A stretch of DNA of 12,877 nt. Source: an uncultured Candidatus Saccharibacteria bacterium. Lineage in GTDB: Bacteria; Patescibacteriota; Saccharimonadia; Saccharimonadales; Saccharimonadaceae. The notes beneath the pieces are model-generated. The model was given only the letters and a program-made list of their open reading frames with translations, had not been told where the DNA came from and ran no database searches. The position numbers were made by a program, and so were the translations under genes. The stretch lies in the NCBI GenBank assembly GCA_938046115.1, contig CALIXX010000021.1, positions 1-12,877 on the forward strand, given 5' to 3'. Shown here one piece after another: positions 5,337 to 12,859 of the stretch; the stretch's first letter is position 1; each line of letters starts with the position of its first letter.

Positions 5337-8306
5337 ATGAACAGAGCGTGGCGAGTGGTTGCGTGGGCGAGGGGTTGTCTGCGGCAATATACGGGGTGGC
5401 TGGCACTACTAGTGACGGCGCTGTTCGGGCTCGCGCTCGCTACTCCTGTGCCAGTGTATGCTGCCGAGACGGCGCAGCGCCAGGGTGAGAACCTCATCTT
5501 TCGTCATAATACCTTCAAGCCACACCGGGCCAGCGACAAAGATCTAACCGCTCGTGGCTTACCTGCTGGTGTGCACTTCTATGAGTATGAGCCGACGACT
5601 AACCGGCGCCAGACCATCATCTTCCCGGCTGGTAGTGACCCACTACGTGCCAAGGAGGCAACGTATGTGGAATATATCTTTGTTGAGCCAGATACGTATA
5701 ACAAGATGGATGATGCCATCGCTATCTCCGTCTCGGGGCAGCAGGAGGCCACGCCACAAAATAATGGTGGCCAGAACAACCAAAATAATCAAAATAACGG
5801 TGGTCAAGCCGGGCAAAACGCTGGTAATAATCAGAACAACGCCAACGGCCAAAATGGCGGGAATAACGGCCAAGCGGCAAATAATAACAACAACCAACCC
5901 CAAGACAAACCCGCCGAGCAAGCAGATAAAGATGATGGTGCCACGACCAGCTGTAGTGGCACAGCGCTGGGTAGCATTGGCTGGATTGTCTGCCCGGTGA
6001 GTAACTTCATGGCGTGGATTACCGACCAACTCTACCAGCAGGTGGCGCAGTATTTGGCGGTGCAGCCACTCCAATCTGGTAGTGACGGCACACTCTTTCG
6101 CTTTTGGGCGATCATGCGCGACTTGGCCAACATCGCCTTTATCATCGTCTCGCTCATCGTCATTTATTCGCAAGTTACCAGTGTTGGTATTAGCAATTAT
6201 GGCATCAAGAAGATGTTTCCGCGCCTCGTCGTGTCGATCATCGTCGTCAATATGTCGTTTTGGCTGTGTGCGGCAGCGATTGATATTTCGAACATATTGG
6301 GATTTCAGCTGCAGCAGCTGTTTGTCAATATTGCCTCGACGGTCAATGGGGCGGATTATAACACGCTTAACAAAATCACCTGGCCCAATGTGATGAGCGC
6401 TCTACTGACGGGCAGCGCTAGCGCGGTGGGTGCGGTGGTGGGGGTGAGTGCACTGGTGGGCGCGACCGATGGAGCGCTGGCGATGGCTATTCCGCTGCTG
6501 GTGGGCGTCCTGCTGGCGGTCATCATCGCTGCAGTGATTATTGCGGCGCGTCAGGCGCTCATCACTATTCTTGTTATTGTCTCGCCCTTTGCCTTCTTAT
6601 TACATGTATTGCCCAGTACAGAGAAGTATTTTGATAAGTGGAAGGATCTCTTTATGACGATGATGCTGATGTTTCCGCTGATGTCGATATTGTTTGGTGG
6701 GTCGCGCCTGGCGGGAGTGGCTATCCTGACGAATGGCAAGGATGCGAATAACCTCAATCTCATCATCCTTGGCTTGGCAGTGCAGGTGGTGCCACTGGTG
6801 CTAACGCCCTTTGTGGTGCGGATGAGCGGCTCGCTGCTGGGGCGGCTGGGCGCGATTATGAATGATCCGCGGCGTGGCATCGTTGACCGAACGCGGACTT
6901 GGGCGCAGCAGCGGGCAGACCTGCGCAAGTCGCGCGTGCTGGCTGGTGATGCGCAGCGCAACTGGCTAGGCAATGCAGCGCGGCGCCGGGCCCTCAAGAA
7001 GCGCGCCATTCAGCAGCGAACCGATGCTTATACGAAGCGCTTTGAAACAATGGCCGACTTATCGGCGGTGGGGCGGAGCAACGATGAATATAACCGCTAC
7101 ACCGACTTGCGTGGCAAGGAGGGAGCAGCGCGACGCGACCGAGCCTGGAATGCGCGCCTCTTGCAGGATGATGAGCTGAAGCAGCGGGCACTCAACACCC
7201 AGCTCACCTCTGATGAAGCCAAAAATGCCGCCCATAAGCTGGATACGCTCTATGATGAGCTGAAGCTTGGCGGTGAGGTGCCAGCTGGCTTGAGCCATGG
7301 TCTGGGGCGGCGCGCTTATGCAGCGGCCGAAGTGGGTGCGCTAACGGAGATCCGCAGTGCGATGGCGCAGCGCGAAGTGCGGGCGAAGATCGACCGTGAA
7401 CTCCTCGCCGATGGGGCAGTGGCCAATGCTGATGGTGTGGTGCTGCGCGATGGCGATGGTATTGCTCTGCGCCGCCGGATGGTCGATGGCCAGACGCTGC
7501 AAGACTACGCCACAGGGGTAGGGCATAAGAACTTGATGGTGGCAGGCCAGACGGCGCGGCTGCGCAAGGAGTTTGGCGAGCATGTTGCGGCCGAAGACCA
7601 GCTGATGCGCCACTTCAAGCTCAACAGCAGCCAATGGCAAGCTATGGCTGCCACTGGCGATACCGCCATCACCCTCACCGATGCCAGTGGCAACCAGCAC
7701 ACCTTCCGGGCAGATAATGAGTACGTCAAGGAGGCGGCCATCGAGCACCAATTCCGCGCCGGCTCGGCTGGCCAAAAGCGTGAGATTATCCGCGAGACTG
7801 GCCGCGAGATCGAATACGTGGCAGACGACGGCACGGTGCAGGTGCGTCAGGGGTACAACTACGATGCCCGCGCGACTGTCTCGGCTGAGGCGGTGGCCTC
7901 TGGGGTGGCGGGTGCGGTGCCATTTGTGAATGACGTGACATATGATGCGATCTTGCGCGGCGAATACAACGGCGCAGCTGCTGAGAAGATGCACTCGCTG
8001 CGTCAGGTCTTTGAGGGGCGGCTCAAGGCAGAGAACTTCGCGGGGGCAAATGATGGCGCGCTAGAGCTAATCTATAGCATCCCCGACTTGCCCGACTACC
8101 AGCAGATCAAGGACTCGTATCTTCGCACTCTTTCGCCTGAGAAGCGAGCTGCCATCGAGCCGACCTTTGACCAAGCTTATGCTGAGCGTCACCAAGCCCT
8201 TCGCCACGATGCTTACCGCATTCTCAACACTCCAGAGCTCCGCCGCAATACCAACGCCGCCAACCGAGCTGTGTATGAGCGATATGCGGAGCGGCCACAG
8301 GGGTAG
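5337..8306 (+). CDS. VirB6/TrbL-like inner-membrane channel protein with large extra domains
   Basis: A 989-residue polytopic protein, far longer than a classic VirB6 (about 300). Order of parts: signal peptide 1-42 (hydrophobic 22-39, VYA cleavage); an outside domain about 45-140; an Asn/Gln/Gly-rich tether 141-187 and an acidic stretch to 204; Cys206 and Cys219; then about seven membrane helices between 257 and 495. The core segment ARQALITILVIVSPFAFLLH with TEKYFDKWKDLF matches the VirB6/TrbL core. From about 499 to the end there is an Arg/Ala/Glu-rich, mostly helical soluble region with no membrane segment that I do not recognise. ATG 5337 is preferred to TTG 5298 (13 residues longer): neither has a ribosome site, but ATG leaves a clean signal peptide. 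It diverges from the pilin operon, consistent with one secretion or uptake machine. Large extensions of VirB6 are known in Rickettsiales. Confidence 0.8.
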   Translation: MNRAWRVVAWARGCLRQYTGWLALLVTALFGLALATPVPVYAAETAQRQGENLIFRHNTFKPHRASDKDLTARGLPAGVHFYEYEPTTNRRQTIIFPAGSDPLRAKEATYVEYIFVEPDTYNKMDDAIAISVSGQQEATPQNNGGQNNQNNQNNGGQAGQNAGNNQNNANGQNGGNNGQAANNNNNQPQDKPAEQADKDDGATTSCSGTALGSIGWIVCPVSNFMAWITDQLYQQVAQYLAVQPLQSGSDGTLFRFWAIMRDLANIAFIIVSLIVIYSQVTSVGISNYGIKKMFPRLVVSIIVVNMSFWLCAAAIDISNILGFQLQQLFVNIASTVNGADYNTLNKITWPNVMSALLTGSASAVGAVVGVSALVGATDGALAMAIPLLVGVLLAVIIAAVIIAARQALITILVIVSPFAFLLHVLPSTEKYFDKWKDLFMTMMLMFPLMSILFGGSRLAGVAILTNGKDANNLNLIILGLAVQVVPLVLTPFVVRMSGSLLGRLGAIMNDPRRGIVDRTRTWAQQRADLRKSRVLAGDAQRNWLGNAARRRALKKRAIQQRTDAYTKRFETMADLSAVGRSNDEYNRYTDLRGKEGAARRDRAWNARLLQDDELKQRALNTQLTSDEAKNAAHKLDTLYDELKLGGEVPAGLSHGLGRRAYAAAEVGALTEIRSAMAQREVRAKIDRELLADGAVANADGVVLRDGDGIALRRRMVDGQTLQDYATGVGHKNLMVAGQTARLRKEFGEHVAAEDQLMRHFKLNSSQWQAMAATGDTAITLTDASGNQHTFRADNEYVKEAAIEHQFRAGSAGQKREIIRETGREIEYVADDGTVQVRQGYNYDARATVSAEAVASGVAGAVPFVNDVTYDAILRGEYNGAAAEKMHSLRQVFEGRLKAENFAGANDGALELIYSIPDLPDYQQIKDSYLRTLSPEKRAAIEPTFDQAYAERHQALRHDAYRILNTPELRRNTNAANRAVYERYAERPQG
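5757..5897 (+). repeat. Asn/Gln/Gly low-complexity tether within the virB6-like gene
   Basis: A coding run of AAT/AAC, CAA/CAG and GGN codons giving about 47 residues of almost only N, Q, G and A (pattern NNGGQNNQNN). It separates the outside domain from the membrane core and is probably a flexible linker. The irregular nucleotide repeat is prone to length change by slippage. Confidence 0.85.
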
Positions 8307-8329
8307 AATAATAAATAAGCAGAGGAATA

Positions 8330-8968
8330 CTAGCGCGCGGCGTTTGCTTCTGCCACTGCTTTTTTGTACGATCTTCGAGACAGTTGGCCTGCTAGTGGTG
8401 CTGCCGCAACAACTCCCCCAAAGCCAGCTGCTATTACTTTTGCTGCGTTGCTTTGCTGGGTTGCAAGCCTCTCTTCGCGCGATGGCTGTGCGCCCAGACC
8501 AGCTACGTCTGAGGGGTCAACGACGGCAGTGTCATCGGTTGTTTCGATGAAGACTTTTGGAGGAGTAAGGTGGTCGATGTCACCCGGATATTCGCAAATT
8601 ACCAAGCAGCCCATATATGAGGCAGCGAGTGATGCAGCCCCGCCCAGCATCAATGCCATGCCACCCATTTCGCAGACAACATCAAGTCGTGACAATTGGT
8701 GGCTTCTCTGCTCGAAATGCTCGGCACGAGCCCCATGGATCGCCCTTTGGGTTGCCTCATCCATAGCTGCTTCGTCTGGGCTAGAGCCACTGGTCGATAG
8801 CTCGGCTGGCGTCTGTGGGTAGGACTCAGTCATTGCTGGAGTAGGGAAGACCGCTGTTGGGTTGCTTTTGCTATAGGTAGAGTCAAGATGTGATGCTATA
8901 AAGGACGGCAGCTCAGTTGCAAGACTGGTTGATGACTTTGGCAGTATGGCGGGTGGTTGGCTTCTCAT
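8330..8968 (-). CDS. Hypothetical two-helix membrane protein
   Basis: A 212-residue protein I do not recognise. Residues 1-65 are Ser/Thr/Pro-rich and probably disordered; 66-98 are charged and helical; TM1 is about 101-125 (GGMALMLGGAASLAASYMGC); residues 126-170 form an acidic loop (DIDHLTPPKVF, TTDDTAVVDPSD); TM2 is about 177-194; the tail is basic (RRSYKK). Frame-compatible ATGs lie at 9040, 8968 and 8833. 9040 falls inside the promoter, so it is rejected; 8968 is chosen, with only a distant AAGGA (13 nt) in support. It runs convergent with the virB6-like gene with 23 nt between stops. Uniform frame openness and membrane pattern support a real gene; function unknown. Confidence 0.65.
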   Translation of the reverse strand: MRSQPPAILPKSSTSLATELPSFIASHLDSTYSKSNPTAVFPTPAMTESYPQTPAELSTSGSSPDEAAMDEATQRAIHGARAEHFEQRSHQLSRLDVVCEMGGMALMLGGAASLAASYMGCLVICEYPGDIDHLTPPKVFIETTDDTAVVDPSDVAGLGAQPSREERLATQQSNAAKVIAAGFGGVVAAAPLAGQLSRRSYKKAVAEANAAR

Positions 8969-9020
8969 GACCGAGGTCGATTCCTTGTGTTTGTCAGAAA
9001 TTATTGTAAATGATAGTTTA

Positions 9021-9050
9021 ATCATACAAACTAATGACATAGTTTGTCAA
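9021..9050 (-). promoter_or_regulatory. Promoter of the orphan membrane-protein gene
   Basis: On the minus strand a consensus TTGACA (9050-9045), an 18-nt spacer and TATGAT (9026-9021). Transcription should start near 9014, about 45 nt before ATG 8968. It is one of the strongest promoter matches in the window. Confidence 0.75.
9026..9047. promoter_or_regulatory. Putative operator: 8-bp perfect inverted repeat inside the promoter
   Basis: ACAAACTA (9026-9033) and TAGTTTGT (9040-9047) are exact reverse complements around the 6-nt spacer ATGACA. The repeat fills the space between the -35 and -10 hexamers and touches both. A nested TGACA/TGTCA pair lies in the same stretch. This position and symmetry are what a dimeric repressor site looks like; which regulator binds is unknown. 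Confidence 0.6.
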
Positions 9051-9138
9051 GCTAATATAATCTACAGCCTCTAACCATTACTCTCATAATTTTCGTCTGG
9101 GTGAGGTGTGGTGGGCTCAATACAGAAAATCCTCCACA

Positions 9139-9167
9139 CCCAAAACCCACCGACCAAGCGGTGGGTT
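9139..9167 (-). terminator. Rho-independent terminator of the ABC exporter operon
   Basis: A perfect 9-bp stem, AACCCACCG (9144-9152) with CGGTGGGTT (9159-9167), 6-nt loop. On the minus strand it runs into TTTTGGG. It starts 30 nt after the permease stop codon. Confidence 0.85.
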
Positions 9168-9196
9168 ATAAAGCAAGAAACAGGGGTAGTAGGCTG

Positions 9197-10411
9197 CTAC
9201 TTGCGGGTAAAGATCTCGCGCAGGCTGAGTTTGCGGCTGTACTCGAGCGCACCAAAGCGGAAGAGACGCACGCCCATCATGATGGCGATGACGGCACAGA
9301 CGGTCAAGATGCTAATGCTGATGGCGGCGTCTGTCGCACTGAGGTTACCAATCGCATTGCGCAGCATGAGTGGGATGGGTGAGGTGAGCGGGAAGTAGGT
9401 GATGATCTTGCTTGGCAGCGCGTCTGGCGTGGAGACGAGCATAGCGGCGGCATAGAGCGGCGCAAAGAGCAGGATCATGATGGTGGCAAAGAAGCTGCCC
9501 GCTTCCTTAGCGGTTGGCACAGCAGCGCCGATTGCCACCAACATACCGGTAAAGAAGAGGAAGCTTGCGCTAAAGGCAAGGAAGCCAATGCCGATTCGCA
9601 CCGGATCAACCGCAATGTGCGAGAGGTCGACATCGGGCAGCTGCAGCTGATCTTTGAAGAAGAGATAGGCAACAAGCACCGGCAAGATAACGAGCAACCC
9701 CTGAATAAACGCCAGGACGATGAGCGAAATAATCTTGCCAATGATGAGTGTGCGAGCGTGCACTGTGGTGAGGATCATCTCGATGACACGGTTTTCCTTC
9801 TCCTCCGTTGTGCTGGTGAGCATTTGGTTGCCAAAGAAGCTAATGAGGAAGTAGAACAGCACCAAGAAGAGCCCAGGCAGGATCATCTCGTTGATGGCGT
9901 TGTATTCTTTGCCATTTTTGTAGACGGTGTTTTTGGTATTGACCTTGTCTTGGATGACCATGCGCACTGCTGGGCTGACTTCTGATTGGACAGAGTTCGA
10001 GAGCAGGCTGGTGGCAATGCTGCCATAGCGGCCGTTGTCGAAGAGCCCAACGTCTTTGCCATAGACTTCCACTCGTTCTTTGGCGATGTCTTTGGGGTAG
10101 TAGATGTAGGCGTCTAACTTGCCCTCTTGGACCCGCTTGATGGTGGCGTCTTTGTCCGTGGCAGCGACGGGCTGGGCTTTGGTGGCGGCAAGCAGCTCTG
10201 GCTTGACGAGCTTCGACTCATCCGTCACGGCAAAGCTAAAGGCTTGCTTCTCGAGATTCTTGGCAGCATCGGCCGAGGCTTTATTGGAGAGGAAGATGAC
10301 GCCAAAGAGCACGGCAAACACCAGCGGGAAGCTGATTGCAGCAAGCCAAAACGACTTCTTCTTGAGCGAGCGGGTAATCTCGAAGCGGATGACGGTAGAT
10401 AGGTTATGCAT
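9197..10411 (-). CDS. ABC-2 type exporter permease, NatB-like
   Basis: A 404-residue inner-membrane permease that pairs with the ATPase encoded just upstream. The first helix (about 22-43) follows a basic start (RSLKKKSFW). A large outside domain spans about 44-172. Five further hydrophobic segments lie between 176 and 390 (about 178-195, 222-250, 271-296, 305-326, 362-385). The conserved EEKENR (203-208) and YFPLTSPIPLMLR (339-351) are typical of the NatB/COG1668 group. The start at 10411 is set by AGGAGG 9 nt upstream; the gene begins one base after the ATPase stop (TAACATG). NatAB from Bacillus exports sodium, but many members export other compounds, so the substrate is open. Confidence 0.9.
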   Translation of the reverse strand: MHNLSTVIRFEITRSLKKKSFWLAAISFPLVFAVLFGVIFLSNKASADAAKNLEKQAFSFAVTDESKLVKPELLAATKAQPVAATDKDATIKRVQEGKLDAYIYYPKDIAKERVEVYGKDVGLFDNGRYGSIATSLLSNSVQSEVSPAVRMVIQDKVNTKNTVYKNGKEYNAINEMILPGLFLVLFYFLISFFGNQMLTSTTEEKENRVIEMILTTVHARTLIIGKIISLIVLAFIQGLLVILPVLVAYLFFKDQLQLPDVDLSHIAVDPVRIGIGFLAFSASFLFFTGMLVAIGAAVPTAKEAGSFFATIMILLFAPLYAAAMLVSTPDALPSKIITYFPLTSPIPLMLRNAIGNLSATDAAISISILTVCAVIAIMMGVRLFRFGALEYSRKLSLREIFTRK

Positions 10412-10412
10412 G

Positions 10413-11156
10413 TTAGTTGTCCTCCTTGCTGGGCTGGCTATAGACCTGGATGAAGATATCGTCGAGCGACTTGCCGCCAAACTGCGTGCGCACCTCGTCT
10501 ATTGTGCCATAGGCATGAGCCACGCCATCTTTGAGCAGCAAGATGCGGTCGCACAAGCGCTCAACTTCGTCCATTTGGTGGGTGATCATTACTACTGTGG
10601 CACCCTTGGCTTGGTGCTCCTCAATAATCTCCATGAGTAAGCGCCGGTTGACGGGGTCGAAGCCCTTGGTAGGCTCGTCGAGAATGATGAGTTCTGGGTC
10701 GTTGATAATGGTGATGCCGAGCTGGACCTTTTGCTGCTGGCCACCACTGAGTTTATCCAAGCGGGTCTTGGCTTTGTCCGCTAGGCCAACCCGCTCAAGG
10801 AAGGCGAGCGACTTGCTGCGTGCCTCGCTGCGGCTCAGGCCTTTGAGCTGGCCAAAGTAGATCATCGTGTCGATGACGCTCTCCTTCTTGTAGAGGCCGC
10901 GCTCTTCGGGCAGGTAGCCAAGCTTGACGTCGCCCGAGACAGAGTATGGCGTGCCATCGATGAGCAGCTCGCCACCAGTTGGTTGATAGATGCCGAGGAG
11001 TGAGCGGATCGTGGTGGTCTTACCCGAGCCGTTGCTCCCCAAAAAGCCAAACGTCTCGCCGCGTTTTACCTCAAAACTGAGGTCGTCGATGACGCTGGTC
11101 TTGCCAAATTTCATCGAAAAATGGCTGACGGTGATGATAGAATCTGTTGCTTCCAT
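10413..11156 (-). CDS. ABC exporter ATP-binding protein, NatA-like
   Basis: A 247-residue ATPase that powers the adjacent permease. Walker A GSNGSGKTT (40-48); the Q-loop region reads GYLPEERGLY (80-89), with Glu where Gln is usual, as is common in this subfamily; signature LSGGQ (136-140); Walker B ELIILDEP (155-162); H-loop His193; D-loop region GFDP (165-168). All catalytic residues are present. It is the first gene of a two-gene operon. No ribosome site is visible before the ATG at 11156, and the -10 lies 6 nt away, so the mRNA is probably leaderless. Confidence 0.95.
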   Translation of the reverse strand: MEATDSIITVSHFSMKFGKTSVIDDLSFEVKRGETFGFLGSNGSGKTTTIRSLLGIYQPTGGELLIDGTPYSVSGDVKLGYLPEERGLYKKESVIDTMIYFGQLKGLSRSEARSKSLAFLERVGLADKAKTRLDKLSGGQQQKVQLGITIINDPELIILDEPTKGFDPVNRRLLMEIIEEHQAKGATVVMITHQMDEVERLCDRILLLKDGVAHAYGTIDEVRTQFGGKSLDDIFIQVYSQPSKEDN

Positions 11157-11162
11157 AACAAT

Positions 11163-11190
11163 ATCATATCATATCGAGGTGCGATGTAAA
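11163..11190 (-). promoter_or_regulatory. Promoter of the ABC exporter operon, probably leaderless
   Basis: On the minus strand TTTACA (11190-11185), a 16-nt spacer and TATGAT (11168-11163) preceded by TGA (extended -10). Only 6 nt separate the hexamer from the ATG, so the predicted transcription start is the A of ATG. An overlapping second TATGAT at 11173-11168 is too close to the -35 to use. Confidence 0.6.
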
Positions 11191-11231
11191 GAGCAGCGAT
11201 ATAATATCCAAAAAACATAGCTTGCCAGCCA

Positions 11232-11240
11232 TGCTACAAT
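11232..11240 (+). promoter_or_regulatory. Extended -10 promoter of the fused spermidine-synthase gene, probably leaderless
   Basis: TGC then TACAAT (11235-11240), followed by 6 nt and the ATG at 11247. I see no good -35 at 16-18 nt; extended -10 promoters can do without one. There is no ribosome site between the hexamer and ATG. Confidence 0.55.
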
Positions 11241-11246
11241 ACTCCT

Positions 11247-12710
11247 ATGAAACTGAAACGACTGATAATGCCGCTGCCGTATCGGCGTTTGGTGATTGCA
11301 TTTGTGGCGGGGTTTTGTGTGATGGTGTTTGAGCTGGTGGCAGCACGAGTGATGTCGCCAGTGGTAGGTGCGTCGACTTATGTGTGGGCGAGCATCATTG
11401 GTGTCATTATTGCAGCAATGAGCCTAGGTTATTGGCTGGGCGGTGTGCTGGCCGATGCACGCTCGCGCGATGGCGATGTGGCCTGGCTGCTGCTTGGGGC
11501 GGCACTGCTGATGCTGACAATGCTGTGCCAATACCACGATATACTGCGGTGGGTGGCCCAGTTGCCGATCGATATCCGCCTGCAAGCTACGGTGGCGGCA
11601 AGCCTGCTCTTTGCGCCGACTAGCCTGGTGCTGGGAGCGGTGAGCCCCTATCTGGTGGAGCGGCAGACAGAGACACTGGCGCGAACAGGGCGGTCGGTGG
11701 CGTCGCTGAGTGCGGTGAATTCGATTGGTGGGATCGTCGGCACCTTTGCAGCGGGGTTTTTCTTGTTTGGCTGGCTGGGGATTCACGACGTGCTGGTGGT
11801 GCTCATTAGTCTGCTTGTGCTAGTTAGCTGGCTGGTAGTGCCAGGCCAGCGCTGGCAGTGGCGCATGGTGGTGAGTGTGCTGTGTGTTGGCTTGGCGCTG
11901 GGCTATCGTATGGCGCCAGTGGTGCGAGCTCAGGCTGCGCAGACGATCGATACCGCCGCGGCGCACTACACACTCCAGCAATGGCATCGGCAGGATGGTG
12001 CGATTATCCGTGGGATTGCCAGTGGCCCGGCCGGTGTACAGTCTGGTGTGGTGGTAGGGCAGCCGCAGCAGCTGCCATTTTGGTATACGCGCCAGATGAT
12101 GCACGCGGTGGAGCGCGCGCCGCAGCGCCAGCGCATTTTGGTGCTGGGTGGTGGGACCTTCACGGTGCCGCGTCTCCTTGCCCAGCGCTATCCGCAGAGC
12201 CAGATTGATGTAGTAGAGATCGATCCAGGGCTCGTGCCGGTTGCCCGCCAGTATTTTTATTATCGCGATCCAGTCAATGTGCGGCCGATCTTCCAAGATG
12301 CGCGCGTCTTCCTTGAGCGCAGCACCGAGCAGTACGATATCATCCTTGTTGATGTGTATAACGACGGCGATGTACCCGCCTCACTGGCAACACACGAGTA
12401 TGCTACCGCACTCAAGCGGCATCTTCGCCCGCACGCCCGTGTGGTGGTTAATATGATTGCCAGTCGCCAGCCGGCCTGCCAGCCACTGTTTGCTGCTCAG
12501 GATGCGCCGTATGCTACTCTATTGGGGCAGGGGAGTTTCCGCTATGAGCGGGCAGATGGCTGGGATTATACGAATGTCGTGGCGACGTACGGTGGCGATA
12601 CCGCTCATCAGCCAGCTCCCTTCGCTAGCCAGCCGCCCTACCATGATGATTATGCTCCTCTCGAGCGATTGCGGCAGGAGTGCCGAGAGGTGTCTGAGAG
12701 TAAGAGATAG
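11247..12710 (+). CDS. Fused membrane/spermidine synthase-like protein
   Basis: A 487-residue protein joining a seven-helix membrane part to a cytoplasmic SAM-type aminopropyltransferase fold. Helices are at about 14-35, 43-66, 78-96, 113-135, 153-177, 179-198 and 206-222; helix 1 carries the FELVAAR motif usual in this fusion family. The synthase part (about 235-487) has the nucleotide loop LVLGGGTFTVPR (298-309), the acidic VVEIDP (322-327), QDAR (350-353) and YDIILVDVYND (363-373). The loop reads GGGTFT where true spermidine synthases have GGGDG, and the usual substrate-gate motif is degenerate, so polyamine synthesis is uncertain. No speD-like gene is nearby to make the decarboxylated SAM it would need. 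It stands alone, divergent from the ABC operon. Confidence 0.88.
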   Translation: MKLKRLIMPLPYRRLVIAFVAGFCVMVFELVAARVMSPVVGASTYVWASIIGVIIAAMSLGYWLGGVLADARSRDGDVAWLLLGAALLMLTMLCQYHDILRWVAQLPIDIRLQATVAASLLFAPTSLVLGAVSPYLVERQTETLARTGRSVASLSAVNSIGGIVGTFAAGFFLFGWLGIHDVLVVLISLLVLVSWLVVPGQRWQWRMVVSVLCVGLALGYRMAPVVRAQAAQTIDTAAAHYTLQQWHRQDGAIIRGIASGPAGVQSGVVVGQPQQLPFWYTRQMMHAVERAPQRQRILVLGGGTFTVPRLLAQRYPQSQIDVVEIDPGLVPVARQYFYYRDPVNVRPIFQDARVFLERSTEQYDIILVDVYNDGDVPASLATHEYATALKRHLRPHARVVVNMIASRQPACQPLFAAQDAPYATLLGQGSFRYERADGWDYTNVVATYGGDTAHQPAPFASQPPYHDDYAPLERLRQECREVSESKR

Positions 12711-12812
12711 CTAGCTCTCCGATAACAATGGGAAGAGCCGTACATAATGCTTTGTTGTTATATATAAATATAATGAAGCTAGATATTCTCTGCGTTAGCT
12801 CCGCCTCCCCAC

Positions 12813-12831
12813 CACTTCATCTGATGGAGTG
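12813..12831. repeat. Short hairpin next to the terminator-like stem
   Basis: CACTTCAT (12813-12820) pairs with ATGGAGTG (12824-12831), 8 bp with one G-U on the plus strand, 3-nt loop CTG. It ends one base before the next hairpin. Confidence 0.45.
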
Positions 12832-12832
12832 T

Positions 12833-12859
12833 GAAAACTCGTTGTAATAACGAGTTTTC
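12833..12859. terminator. Long hairpin, probable terminator near the window end
   Basis: A perfect 11-bp stem, GAAAACTCGTT (12833-12843) with AACGAGTTTTC (12849-12859), loop GTAAT. The A/T-rich stem base gives TTTTC on both strands, so it could end the fused synthase transcript (122 nt after its stop) or a minus-strand gene beyond the window. Confidence 0.6.

Noticed and set aside
5643..6173. 176-codon minus-strand frame rich in Ile/Val
   Set aside because: Its hydrophobicity is the mirror of the Asn/Gln/Gly codons of the tether on the plus strand.
7341..7994. 217-codon minus-strand frame inside the virB6-like gene
   Set aside because: It is antisense to a long, clearly coding frame and arises from its codon pattern; no ribosome site or known domain.
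9108..9167. GGTGTGG/CCACACC longer-range pairing beside the exporter terminator
   Set aside because: The loop is more than 20 nt and it competes with nothing obvious; the perfect 9-bp stem is the sufficient explanation.
12773..12847. 24-codon plus-strand frame after TATAAT
   Set aside because: It ends inside the loop of the terminal hairpin and has no ribosome site; probably chance.
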